Of a DNA stretch of 64,000 nt, positions 39,227 to 46,505 are shown piece after piece; position 1 is the stretch's first letter; each line of letters starts with the position of its first letter. Below the pieces are notes generated by a model. That model was not told the DNA's origin and did not search any database. It worked only from the letters and a program-made list of their open reading frames with translations. This DNA comes from a virus. The stretch spans positions 62,001 through 126,000 of IMG/VR virus record IMGVR_UViG_3300009506_000003; one strand, written 5' to 3'. The position numbers and the translations under genes are program-made.

Positions 39227-39588
39227 GGGCCCGACAGGTTTCGACGTGGACACGGAAGGAAGTGGGAGCGTGCCGCTGATGTATCGCAACAGCGTCAAAA
39301 AGCGATGCAACCTTCAACTGCCAACGACAACGTTGAGCAGGTCGCCCAGCGCCTCGCGGCGTAACAGCGACACCGAGAGCAGACGCCTGCTATGCTCTCG
39401 GCGCCAAAAGCAGGATGCTGTCTTCATGAGGATGTCCGTCTTCGCATGAGGGCTCAAGACCAAACGGCTGGACAAGGGGTGTCGACCTGTCGGCGGGTAC
39501 GGCGCACCGATAAAGAACACCGAATACGCACGTAGAGCTCACTCTGGAAGGTTTGCGGACCCCGGTTCGATTCCGGGCGGGTCCACCA
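39227..39588 (+). ncRNA. ssrA: tmRNA (transfer-messenger RNA)
   Basis: 362 nt. The 5' GGGCCCG pairs with CGGGTCC at 39578-39584, including the G3-U70 wobble (39229 with 39582) that alanyl-tRNA synthetase needs, followed by A and an encoded CCA. The T arm CCCGG-TTCGATT-CCGGG is at 39561-39577 and the 5' side has the conserved TTTCGAC. The tag frame starts at GCC 39320 and reads ANDNVEQVAQRLAA, then TAA at 39362, ending in the LAA that host ClpXP-type proteases see. Complete, so probably active in ribosome rescue. Confidence 0.93.
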
Positions 39589-39945
39589 TTCGAAGTTTGC
39601 TGAGGCGCATGAGAAGTCGGGTAGCAACCGGCTCGAAATCCTGGATAACCGTTGCTCTCTAAAGACGCGGCATCCCAGGCACTCAGCAATGCTCGAGGAA
39701 GTGAGATGGGCAGGCAGCGAGGGTGAGGTTCCGACCTTCGTCACTCCCAGGGCGGGAAAAGGCCAAGACCGAGAGCGAGGTGTACCTCAACACCGTTCGA
39801 GCTCCGACAAGTGACCAGACCACCAGAAGGCAAGCCCTGGCCTCGAGCCAATTCTATGGCCTGCCCCGAGGACATACTGGCGAGCGCAGCAGCGCTCGTT
39901 CGTCGCCAACCTCGGGGCGGGCCACCCTTTCATCGGAGGAATAGC
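39589..39945 (+). other. Gene-free stretch after tmRNA
   Basis: About 350 bases without a convincing gene. A D-arm-like GTCGGGTAGCAACC (about 39616) and a T-arm-like CGGCTCGAAATCCTGG (about 39633) appear but do not fold into a complete tRNA. Weak hairpins only; no T-run terminator found. May be a processed 3' trailer. Confidence 0.4.
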
Positions 39946-40170
39946 ATGGGGGATCCCCTACCGACGGGCTGCCGTGCCCGTTACGAAGCAATCTATGAGA
40001 AGGCCAACATCCTTCTCGACCAGTTCTACTACGGCAACCGAAAGCGCGTGCAGGAGGAGCTCTCTGAGCTTCCTCCTCTCGCTGCCGCCGCAGTCGTGAC
40101 AATCATGCTGCGGGCAGCTCAACCTGAAACCCAAAAGTTGCTGGAGCAGTGGCTCCGGGAGGTGGCGTGA
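39946..40170 (+). CDS. Small helical protein
   Basis: 74 aa from ATG 39946 with GGAGGAATAGC upstream. MGDPLPTGCRARYEAIYEKA then helical. TGATG coupling to the next gene. Family unknown. Confidence 0.7.
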   Translation: MGDPLPTGCRARYEAIYEKANILLDQFYYGNRKRVQEELSELPPLAAAAVVTIMLRAAQPETQKLLEQWLREVA

Positions 40171-40364
40171 TGCCGATCTACGATGTCGTTACGTCCTTCG
40201 GCGTGATCCAGTACGAAGCTGACAACATCAAGGAAGCGCGGACATGGGCGAAGAAAGCTCACAAGGTGGGCCCAAGCTCAGTGTCTCGACAAGTCAACTA
40301 CAAGCACTGCGAGCAGTGTGACTGCAAACCATGCTGCTGCCCAGAAAGGAAACCAGATGCCTAG
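40170..40364 (+). CDS. Small protein with cysteine-rich end
   Basis: 64 aa. A beta-alpha unit (YDVVTSFGVIQYEADNIKEA) and a C-terminus HCEQCDCKPCCCPE, six cysteines in twelve residues, surely metal-binding. Unknown function. Confidence 0.7.
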   Translation: MPIYDVVTSFGVIQYEADNIKEARTWAKKAHKVGPSSVSRQVNYKHCEQCDCKPCCCPERKPDA

Positions 40365-40542
40365 CCCCACCACAAAGAACAGTCTCTGGCCCGAGCCCGT
40401 CGAGGAAGAACCCAGCATTGAACAGCTCCAAGAGTGGTCCTTCGATGGGATTGCAGAAGCCACCGACGGTTGCAGAGTTGAGCCCGATGGCGTTTGCGAG
40501 CACGGGTACCCCTCATGGCTCATTCATCTGGGGGTGATCTGA
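40357..40542 (+). CDS. Conserved-type small phage protein
   Basis: 61 aa. WSFDGIAEATDGCRVEPDG then VCEHGYPSWLIHLGVI is a pattern widespread in small phage proteins (DGC-x-VEPDG-x-C-x-HG-x-PSWL). Function unknown. ATG 40357 behind AAAGGAAACC. Confidence 0.75.
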   Translation: MPSPTTKNSLWPEPVEEEPSIEQLQEWSFDGIAEATDGCRVEPDGVCEHGYPSWLIHLGVI

Positions 40543-40766
40543 TGCCGAAGATTCACGAGAGGGAAAGCCTTGTCAAAAGCGCCGAGCTGCAGCTCAGGGA
40601 AGCCATCGTCGAGATGATGAAGAGCTGGGACCTGACCACGTTCGAGACTATCCAGGTCTTCAACAAGGTCATGTCCGAGGAGATCGCGTCGGTCGTGAAG
40701 TACCAGATCCGCTTTGAACGTCACGGCAACTACGACACCCCAGGAGGGTGGGCAAAGGGGGAGTGA
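40542..40766 (+). CDS. Small helical phage protein
   Basis: 74 aa, TGATG coupled. ESLVKSAELQLREAIVEMMK and LTTFETIQVFNKVMSEEIAS form helices. Seems to travel with the preceding small gene. Function unknown. Confidence 0.7.
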   Translation: MPKIHERESLVKSAELQLREAIVEMMKSWDLTTFETIQVFNKVMSEEIASVVKYQIRFERHGNYDTPGGWAKGE

Positions 40767-41716
40767 TGAGATCCATCGACAGCCTGGACGGGACGAAGCG
40801 CCCGCATGGTACGCGCTCTCGTTACGTCTCCGGCTGCCGGTGCGGTGAGTGCAAAGAAGCCAACCGACTGGCGTACCATGAACGTCAGCAACGCGCGAAG
40901 GAGGCCGCTGCCGAAATCACCGAGACCAAAGAGGGCGCCCCTCAGCAATGGACGGACCCTCGGACTGGGAAGACCTACACGCGCATCTACAAGCGGGCGT
41001 GCCCGGGGGTGAACGGAGACCCGTGCGAGTGGGGCTCTCATCTTCGCTCGGATTCGAAAGGCAGCGTGTGTGGTCGATGTCGGCTCAAACTCACATGGAA
41101 CGGCCTCGTTCCTTCTGACCGGGCTCGGGACCACATCCATGCACTCAGTCGCCGCGGGGTAGGGTACAAGCAGGTAGCGGACGCCGCCGGCGTCGCCGAG
41201 TCCATTGTGGCCAAGATCCGTTCCGGGGAGCGAAAGAACATCCGGGCCCAAGCGGAGAAGAGGATCCTGGAGGTGGACATCGGTGCTCGAGCAGACCACG
41301 CTCTGGTACCGGCCGGTCCCTCGTGGAAGCTCCTCAACAAGCTCCTCAAGAAGTACTCCAAGGCGGAGCTCGCCCGCCGGCTCGGGTCCGAGGCCAAGAA
41401 CCCAGCCCTGCAGGTGTCGAAGAAAGAAGTGACGGTCAAGAAGGCCCACCAGATTCAGAAGCTCTACAACGATTGCATGGAAGAGCAGAAGTTCATCGAC
41501 ACCTACGTTCCCATCTGTACTCGATGTGGCTACTCGCACAAGAAGCCGGAACGTCTGGCTCGACTCAAGAGAGCACTGCCGGCAAGGGCGCACGACATCA
41601 GGGACTGGTGGCCGTGCACCTACGGTATCCACCCTGACCCAGTTGGGGAGAGACGGCTCTACCGAGACCTTCACGATCTCGGCGCCGTGTTGGTGAATGG
41701 CATCTGGAGGCTCTGA
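40766..41716 (+). CDS. DNA-binding protein with zinc motifs and HTH
   Basis: 316 aa from ATG 40766 (TGATG overlap). HGTRSRYVSGCRCGECKEAN at the N-terminus is a short zinc motif common in phage proteins; CPGVNGDPC, CGRC and CTRCGYSHKK add possible sites. RGVGYKQVADAAGVAESIVA, then IRSGERKNIRAQAEKRIL is a helix-turn-helix of the Xre-like kind, and KYSKAELARRLGSEAKN a second. Probable regulator or genome-associated protein. Confidence 0.75.
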   Translation: MRSIDSLDGTKRPHGTRSRYVSGCRCGECKEANRLAYHERQQRAKEAAAEITETKEGAPQQWTDPRTGKTYTRIYKRACPGVNGDPCEWGSHLRSDSKGSVCGRCRLKLTWNGLVPSDRARDHIHALSRRGVGYKQVADAAGVAESIVAKIRSGERKNIRAQAEKRILEVDIGARADHALVPAGPSWKLLNKLLKKYSKAELARRLGSEAKNPALQVSKKEVTVKKAHQIQKLYNDCMEEQKFIDTYVPICTRCGYSHKKPERLARLKRALPARAHDIRDWWPCTYGIHPDPVGERRLYRDLHDLGAVLVNGIWRL

Positions 41717-41746
41717 AAAGGGGTAACGCTTTTTGGCATAAGGGTA
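41715..41746 (+). promoter_or_regulatory. Promoter (CATAAG class)
   Basis: GAAA at 41715-41718, 15 bases, TGGCATAA at 41734-41741, then GGGTAATG. Exact fit. The leader contains AAAGCTCAAAGGCAGGAGAG before the start at 41793. Confidence 0.65.
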
Positions 41747-41792
41747 ATGTCGGAAAGCAATTACCTCAAAGCTCAAAGGCAGGAGAGAAGAC

Positions 41793-42341
41793 ATGTCCGA
41801 AATCACAATCACAGAGGCACTAGCCGAGATCAAAACCATCGGCAAGCGCCTCTCGAAGCGTCGCCAGTTCGTCATGGACCATCTGGTCCGAGTCGACCGG
41901 ATGAAGGATCCGCACGAGGACAAAGGCGGCTCCAAGAAGGTCATCGAGCAGGAGCTCCAGGGCATCAAAGACCTGGAGGGCCGCATCGTTGGCATTCGGT
42001 CGGCCATCAACAAGGCCAACCAGACGACCGAGCTCACCATCGGCAAGATCACCCGCAGCATCGCGGACTGGATCATCTGGCGGCGGGAGGTGTCCGCCGG
42101 CGAGAAGCAGTTCCTCAGCGTGATGCGGGAGGCCATCAACAAGACCCGGGGCCAGCGCATCGGCCTCCAGATGCCCATCCGGGCGGCGGGGTCGCCAGCC
42201 GACATCCAGGAGTCGGGGTTCGAGATCAACCTCGACGAGAAGCACCTGGCCGAGGACATCGAGGCCATCGAAGAGGTCCTGGGATCTCTGGACGGGAAGC
42301 TGTCGCTCTTGAACGCGACAACGACCATCCAAGTGGAGTAG
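41793..42341 (+). CDS. Coiled-coil phage protein
   Basis: 182 aa. TISEALAEIKTIGKR-like start (ITEALAEIKTIGKRLSKRRQ), then KDPHEDKGGSKKVIEQELQG and TRSIADWIIWRREVSAGEK. I have seen this plan in other phages, always without known function. Possibly structural for DNA or cell-surface roles. It has its own promoter, and a gene-free transcript tail of about 350 bases follows. Confidence 0.75.
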   Translation: MSEITITEALAEIKTIGKRLSKRRQFVMDHLVRVDRMKDPHEDKGGSKKVIEQELQGIKDLEGRIVGIRSAINKANQTTELTIGKITRSIADWIIWRREVSAGEKQFLSVMREAINKTRGQRIGLQMPIRAAGSPADIQESGFEINLDEKHLAEDIEAIEEVLGSLDGKLSLLNATTTIQVE

Positions 42342-42690
42342 ACTCAAGTTGCCTTCAACAGCGAAGCGGGAAAAGGATCGGCAACCAACAAGCAACGGAC
42401 TACTAATCCGTGACGCTTGGCTTTGGAAGAGCCAAACAACATGAAAGCTCAGAGGTCATCAAGCTCAAAGCTCACCCCCGTGGAGGCGAGGTTCGCCTGC
42501 GAAGCGGGTCAAGAAAGCTCAATGCTCAGGCCTCAAAGCTACATGAAATCCGTCATCACCCTGACCCCGGCGGAGACGTCGGGGAAGCGCGTGTCGTTCA
42601 GCGTGTCCCCAGGTGGCGGCTGCTGACTGGAGGCTTCTCTTCAAGCACCCGGGACTCACTTCGTGTGGGTCTCGGGTGTTTTTTTACCCA
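42342..42690 (+). ncRNA. Possible non-coding RNA with terminator
   Basis: No open frame of note. Contains a perfect anticodon-arm-like hairpin ACGGA-CTACTAA-TCCGT (42395-42411), then TTGGCT/AGCCAA, and four to five copies of AAGCTCA between 42440 and 42535. It ends in a strong terminator. Not a complete tRNA, since no acceptor stem or CCA is found. Confidence 0.4.
42646..42685 (+). terminator. Strong Rho-independent terminator
   Basis: CACCCGGGACTCAC-TTCG-TGTGGGTCTCGGGTG followed by seven T. Ends the 41715 transcription unit. Confidence 0.85.
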
Positions 42691-42736
42691 CGCGACGGGA
42701 TACGTGATTTTGAGAACCGCTACGTGGGCACTCTCG

Positions 42737-42955
42737 TTATCCTACATCCCCTTCAAGCATGTCTGCTGCCTCCTCTGAGGACAGCTCTCCGAGCTGGACC
42801 ATGAGCTCGATGGTCTGGTGGGACGCCATCTGCCATCCCAGGCACCCTTCCTCTCCACACTTGCAGTGTACCGCATGGAGGCCGAGAGAGCGCAGGGTTT
42901 GGGTCGTCATTCCTGACCGCCGCGCGTAGGCTCTCTCGAACTCTTCCTTGGTCAC
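42737..42955 (-). CDS. Small phage protein, GTG start
   Basis: 72 aa from GTG 42955 sharing bases with the upstream stop (GTGA). TKEEFERAYARRSGMTTQTL and CKCGEEGCLGWQMAS form a common short phage family with a CxCGxxxCxGW motif. Function unknown. Confidence 0.75.
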   Translation of the reverse strand: MTKEEFERAYARRSGMTTQTLRSLGLHAVHCKCGEEGCLGWQMASHQTIELMVQLGELSSEEAADMLEGDVG

Positions 42956-43275
42956 TGAACTTCCTCCAGGCGCTTGATCACAGCTTCCGCGGCTGACTTG
43001 TGCGCTGCATGGAGAGCGCAGCAATGCTCTTCGGTCTGGCAGGAGTGCGGGGTGTTCCTGATGATGTGCTCGAGGTCCCGGCTCAGCTCTTTGGCCAGCT
43101 CCTTCCGCGCTTCGGACTTGAGCTGGTCGAGGAAAGGTACCAGAGCGTCGAAGAGCTCTTTGGTCAGGGCTCTGGCCTTCTCATGGTCCGCCCCTCGCTC
43201 CCCTCGGATGTAGAGCTTCGAGTGGAAGGGGAACCAGTTGATGAACCTCTCTGCCCAGTGGAGCTGCACTTTCAT
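42952..43275 (-). CDS. Small helical protein
   Basis: 107 aa. Starts MKVQLHWAERFINWFPFHSK; helical ALTKELFDALVPFLDQLKSE; HSCQTEEHCCALHAAHKS may bind metal. Overlaps the receiver gene by 4 bases. Confidence 0.7.
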   Translation of the reverse strand: MKVQLHWAERFINWFPFHSKLYIRGERGADHEKARALTKELFDALVPFLDQLKSEARKELAKELSRDLEHIIRNTPHSCQTEEHCCALHAAHKSAAEAVIKRLEEVQ

Positions 43276-43619
43276 AGGACGCCCTCCAATCTCTCAGCGA
43301 GGTCTTCTGCATCGCCTTTGATGATGTACCCGTCCGCCCCCGAGTCTTGGACCGCTCGAGCGAGCTTGTCAACGGAGCTGTTCGAGAAGAGGTACACCCT
43401 GGGCGCCGGGCGGTGCTTCTTGATGAGCTTGACGAGCTCGGAGCCATCCATGGCCGGCATGTGAAGGTCGACCAGCACGACGTCAGGCTTCTCCCGTAGG
43501 ACGAGCGCAGACGTCCCGAAGGGCGTTCTGGTAGTGATCACCTCGTGCCCCATGCCTTCAATCACCATCTGGGCGCACGTCAGCATCACGTGCGAATCGT
43601 CGACGATGAGGACCTTCAT
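43272..43619 (-). CDS. CheY-like response-regulator receiver protein
   Basis: 115 aa from ATG 43619, a complete receiver domain with no output domain. MKVLIVDDSHVML places acidic residues D7-D8; VVLVDLHMPAMDGSELV holds the phospho-acceptor D51; LFSNSS supplies S79; and GYIIKGD supplies K101. All catalytic residues are present, so phosphorylation by a host histidine kinase is possible. It might interfere with host signalling (motility, stress). ATGA coupled with the zinc-finger gene upstream. Confidence 0.9.
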   Translation of the reverse strand: MKVLIVDDSHVMLTCAQMVIEGMGHEVITTRTPFGTSALVLREKPDVVLVDLHMPAMDGSELVKLIKKHRPAPRVYLFSNSSVDKLARAVQDSGADGYIIKGDAEDLAERLEGVL

Positions 43620-43807
43620 CGCTTGGCCGCGCACGCCTTGTGCGCAATCCCCTCCCGAGGGAAGAGGCAGTAGTGATGCTGCCCCGCCATCGTGCTGACC
43701 GGGCGTCCACAGATGATGCACGGCGCCGAAGACTTCGAGCGGTCAACGAGAGGCCGCCGGCGATTGCCCTCACGGCCTGGTTTCGTTCTGGGTGCCTTGG
43801 TGTCCAT
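43616..43807 (-). CDS. Small zinc-finger protein
   Basis: 63 aa from ATG 43807 (TGATG overlap, GGAGG upstream). Basic start (DTKAPRTKPGREGNRRRP), then CIICGRPVSTMAGQHHYCL and KAC, a C2-HC-type cluster. Next to the receiver gene. Function unknown. Confidence 0.7.
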   Translation of the reverse strand: MDTKAPRTKPGREGNRRRPLVDRSKSSAPCIICGRPVSTMAGQHHYCLFPREGIAHKACAAKR

Positions 43808-44136
43808 CATATCCTCCGGAAGTTCCTGGTGGCCGTCGCCGTTCGCCGGCGCGTCGGCCGTTTTGCTCGAGCAACAGTTGGTACCGGCACAGGAGCTGGT
43901 GTGAGCTGGTGCAGGTTGGTGCTGAGCCACCCGACCGCCTCCAAGCTCTCCGCGCGTCGAAGCTCTCTCGTGATCGCCTTGAGCTCCTCTTCCTCATCCG
44001 GCGGGGGCGCCGGCGACCGAGGCAGTGAGGTGGTCGAGTACGTAGGGGTGCTGTTGACATAGATCGTGACCGTCGCGGTACCGTCGCCGGTCAAGTCACC
44101 GTTACCAAATGAATAGAATGGAGGGATCGCCGCCAT
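43807..44136 (-). CDS. Hypothetical Thr/Ser-rich protein
   Basis: 109 aa from ATG 44136 (GTG 44157 also possible). FGNGDLTGDGTATVTIYVNS gives beta strands, a Pro/Glu linker follows, then a helix (ELKAITRELRRAESLEAVGW) and a basic end. First gene of the leftward operon with the receiver. Family unknown. Confidence 0.65.
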   Translation of the reverse strand: MAAIPPFYSFGNGDLTGDGTATVTIYVNSTPTYSTTSLPRSPAPPPDEEEELKAITRELRRAESLEAVGWLSTNLHQLTPAPVPVPTVARAKRPTRRRTATATRNFRRI

Positions 44137-44191
44137 GGCGATCACTTTACTTGTCACAACGGGTGCGTGTCACCCATCTCAGGAGAAAGTC

Positions 44192-44596
44192 ATGAAGAAA
44201 CTCATCATCCTTCGGGGTCTGCCTGGTTCCGGGAAGTCCCGTCTCGCTCTTCAACACGAAGGGGCAGTCATCTGCTCTGCCGACCACCACTTCGAGAAGG
44301 AGGACGGCACCTACGACTTCAACCCCGCCGAGCTCGGCCGCGCGCACATGCTCTGCCAGTTCAAGGCGCTCGACGCGATGTCCTCTGGGGCGCCCGTGGT
44401 GGTCATCGACAACACCAACGTGCGCCACTGGGAGTACCTCATCTACCAGAGGATGGGAGACGTCTTCGGGTACCAGCAGGAGGTCCTGCCTGTCGGCGGC
44501 CGGTCCTACGACGACGTGCGTGAGTACGCCGCTCGCAACGTCCACGGGGTCCCCGAGATGAAGATCCTCGAGATGGCCTACCGATGGGAAGAGTGA
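44192..44596 (+). CDS. P-loop kinase-like protein (AAA_33 / N4BP2L type)
   Basis: 134 aa. KLIILRGLPGSGKSRLA is a Walker A (GLPGSGKS residues 9-16); CSADHHFEKEDGTYDFNPAE, VVVIDNTNVRHWEYLIYQRM and GVPEMKILEMAYRWEE match the NEDD4-binding-protein-2-like family of small P-loop enzymes related to polynucleotide kinase. Likely phosphorylates or repairs nucleic acid ends. TCAGGAGAAAG precedes the start. Confidence 0.85.
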   Translation: MKKLIILRGLPGSGKSRLALQHEGAVICSADHHFEKEDGTYDFNPAELGRAHMLCQFKALDAMSSGAPVVVIDNTNVRHWEYLIYQRMGDVFGYQQEVLPVGGRSYDDVREYAARNVHGVPEMKILEMAYRWEE

Positions 44597-44708
44597 GGGG
44601 TTGCTGCCCGTCCCTCCTATTGGATGTCCGCTTTTCGACACACCCTCCTCTGTGGAGGTTGCATGCTGCTCCCCCCTTTCGGTCGCCACGCAGGATAGGA
44701 GGATGACG

Positions 44709-45071
44709 ATGACGACATGGTGCACAGACTGCCTGGCCGAAGGGGTCGAGCTCTACCCTGTCAAGGTCCGCAGGCCCAATGGGGAGATGCGCTGGAACAA
44801 CATGTGCTTGGAGTGCAAGGAGAAGCGGGAGCGTGCTCGAGCACGAAAGCCTCTCACCCCGGACGAGCTCGAGGAGGAGCAGGCTCGGGATGCCCGTCTG
44901 GCCGAGCGCATGAAGAGCCGGTCGGCCATCCCCGTAGTGAAGGTAGGCCGAAATCGGACTACCTTCCACGAGTTCTCCATCACCCCTTCCATGGACACCT
45001 ACCAGTACATGACGTCGAAGGGCACCCAAGGGTACCGCTTCACATTCCTGGGGTGGAAGTCGAAGGAATAA
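44709..45071 (+). CDS. Zinc-ribbon protein
   Basis: 120 aa from ATG 44709, 6 bases after AGGAGG (ATG 44703 touches it). WCTDC and MCLEC knuckles, an Arg/Glu-rich helix (KEKRERARARKPLTPDELEE), then strands ending GYRFTFLGWKSK. Function unknown. Confidence 0.75.
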   Translation: MTTWCTDCLAEGVELYPVKVRRPNGEMRWNNMCLECKEKRERARARKPLTPDELEEEQARDARLAERMKSRSAIPVVKVGRNRTTFHEFSITPSMDTYQYMTSKGTQGYRFTFLGWKSKE

Positions 45072-45114
45072 GGGGGCGGCCTCCCCCTATCGTACTTGTG
45101 GTAGAGTCGGAGAT

Positions 45115-45402
45115 GTGAATCCTGCCAACCAAGACGCCGTTGGGATTGCTGCTGCAAGGCATGAAATCTGGCGTCTGGCAGGGGGACGGGTGGTCCTGGC
45201 GCAGGCGGAGGGCCTGGTTTGTACCCGTTGTGAGGTCAGGGTAGCCACCAAACTCAGGGTCCCTGCGGTGTGCGTGGTAACGGACACCGTGCGCTGCGCG
45301 CCTGCAGGCGTGTGCGGCACCGCGGGCCTGGGGGGAGCGAGAGACTTTGCATGTCCATGTCGGGTCTCTCGCTCCTCCTTTCTACTCGCAAAACCCCAAT
45401 AG
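45115..45402 (+). CDS. Possible cysteine-containing small protein
   Basis: 95 codons from GTG 45115 (GGAG upstream). NQDAVGIAAARHEIWRLAGG then CTRC and scattered cysteines. The last third runs through a perfect 12-bp terminator hairpin, which argues against it. Perhaps real only in the first half. Confidence 0.35.
   Translation: MNPANQDAVGIAAARHEIWRLAGGRVVLAQAEGLVCTRCEVRVATKLRVPAVCVVTDTVRCAPAGVCGTAGLGGARDFACPCRVSRSSFLLAKPQ
45334..45378 (+). terminator. Terminator hairpin, 12-bp perfect stem
   Basis: GGAGCGAGAGAC pairs with GTCTCTCGCTCC around an 18-base loop, followed by TCCTTTC. Stands between two + units. Confidence 0.65.
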
Positions 45403-45420
45403 AGATGGGGATAAGAGATA
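45389..45420 (+). promoter_or_regulatory. Promoter (CATAAG class, GATAA variant)
   Basis: CAAA at 45389-45392, 14 bases, GGGGATAA at 45407-45414. A 7-bp palindrome (CGCCTCG/CGAGGCG) and CAGGCAGAA (45471-45479) follow before the start at 45502. Confidence 0.55.
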
Positions 45421-45501
45421 CGTAGGAAAGATGACGCCTCGCCGAGGCGATTGAGCTTTCCTGTGTCTTTCAGGCAGAAACCATCCACAAGGAGATGTCG
45501 C

Positions 45502-46071
45502 ATGTCCAACGACAACCCCAAGATCGCGGTGTTCGATACGTCGAGCATCTTCACCGTCTGCCCCGAGAACTATCCTTGGGCGCAAGACAAAAAGTGCCAG
45601 CTCCCGGACGGGACGAAGGTCCTCAGTCTGGGCAAGCTCGAGCAGGCCCTCGAAGAGGGGTACACCTGCTTCGTTGCCAGCACCAGGGAGAAGCTGGGTG
45701 ACCACGACCAGTGGTGGGTCGAGCTCGTCGGAAAGGACAACGTGTTCCTCGCCGGCCAGCGCCCCGACAGCCCCTACTGGTGGGCCGACACCAACCGCAA
45801 CGAGCGAGTCAGCATGGGCTGGATCAAGCTCTTCGAGCGGCTCGGGATCGAGTACCCGCACGTGGACTACTCCGGAGTCGAGGTCGACGAGGAAGAGGAA
45901 CCGGCGGAGCCCCCGTTGGAGTTCTGGACCTCGGCGCGGCACGTGCTCTACGAAGACCACGGGATCCGTGAGGGCCGCAGCTTCAAGTGCAAGCAGGAGA
46001 AGCAGCACGACGCGCACATCGCCGCGCGGCGCAAGGACTTCAAGGAACGCCTGCAGAAAGCGCAGGTGTAG
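45502..46071 (+). CDS. Hypothetical protein
   Basis: 189 aa from ATG 45502 (AAGGAG upstream). Begins with a strand (KIAVFDTSSIFTVCPENYP), has GYTCFVASTREKLGDHDQWW and a charged helical end (CKQEKQHDAHIAARRKDFKE). The FD-x-SSI start suggests a Rossmann-like fold, but no family is recognised. Confidence 0.75.
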   Translation: MSNDNPKIAVFDTSSIFTVCPENYPWAQDKKCQLPDGTKVLSLGKLEQALEEGYTCFVASTREKLGDHDQWWVELVGKDNVFLAGQRPDSPYWWADTNRNERVSMGWIKLFERLGIEYPHVDYSGVEVDEEEEPAEPPLEFWTSARHVLYEDHGIREGRSFKCKQEKQHDAHIAARRKDFKERLQKAQV

Positions 46072-46073
46072 CC

Positions 46074-46211
46074 ATGATGTTCGACGCGCATGATCTGGCG
46101 AAGCGGATGCTCAAGGAGGGTGCCAAGACCGTCATCATCCTTGCGCTCGTATTTGGAACCCCACTTGGCATTGGCATCCTCCTCGGGATGTGGATGAGCT
46201 GCGGTGGCTGA
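46074..46211 (+). CDS. 45-aa single-pass membrane protein
   Basis: MMFDAHDLAKRMLKEGAKTV then a membrane helix IILALVFGTPLGIGILLGMW. Starts two bases after the previous stop and ends just before a terminator. Could be a small lysis or membrane regulator. Confidence 0.65.
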   Translation: MMFDAHDLAKRMLKEGAKTVIILALVFGTPLGIGILLGMWMSCGG

Positions 46212-46222
46212 CAGAGAAGCTC

Positions 46223-46263
46223 GGGCCGGGGTCTCCTTCGGGAGGCCCCGGTCCACCTTTTTA
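46223..46263 (+). terminator. Terminator
   Basis: CCGGGGTCTCC-TTCG-GGAGGCCCCGG then TCCACCTTTTTA. Confidence 0.75.
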
Positions 46264-46277
46264 CGATGAGGTGAATC

Positions 46278-46505
46278 ATGTCGATTGTTCGATACCCGAG
46301 ATGGCGCCCGCGCGCTCATCCGAAGAAGCCAGCAGGGGTGGTGCCGCTCGCAAAGGCGGCCGAGCTCCTGAAGAAGTCCGCGTCTTCCGTCCGGAGGTAC
46401 ATCCTCAAAGGCGAACTCGTTGCTCGCCAGGACGAAGAGACTCGCAAGATCTACATCACCAGGGAAAGCATCGAGGCCCTGAAGCTGAGCTGGAAGGGGG
46501 CATGA
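46278..46505 (+). CDS. Second excisionase-type HTH protein
   Basis: 75 aa. PLAKAAELLKKSASSVRRYI, then LKGELVARQDEETRKIYITR is HTH_17: helix, recognition helix S-x-S-S-V-R-R-Y and wing. Basic N-terminus (RYPRWRPRAHPKKP). Probably a transcription regulator of this + region. Confidence 0.8.
   Translation: MSIVRYPRWRPRAHPKKPAGVVPLAKAAELLKKSASSVRRYILKGELVARQDEETRKIYITRESIEALKLSWKGA

Noticed and set aside
39246-39449. Protein-coding gene inside the tmRNA
   Set aside because: The DNA is explained by tmRNA structure and the short tag frame; the longer frame has no ribosome site.
39600-39720. A tRNA after the tmRNA
   Set aside because: D-like and T-like words exist but no cloverleaf forms.
40730-42328. 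A 532-codon open frame on the - strand
   Set aside because: It lies opposite three well-supported + genes with good starts, overlaps and recognisable motifs. GC-rich DNA often leaves the complementary frame open.
42349-42440. A tRNA gene
   Set aside because: Only the anticodon-like arm is perfect; no acceptor stem, D arm or CCA can be built, and the T-arm-like hairpin lacks the usual loop sequence.
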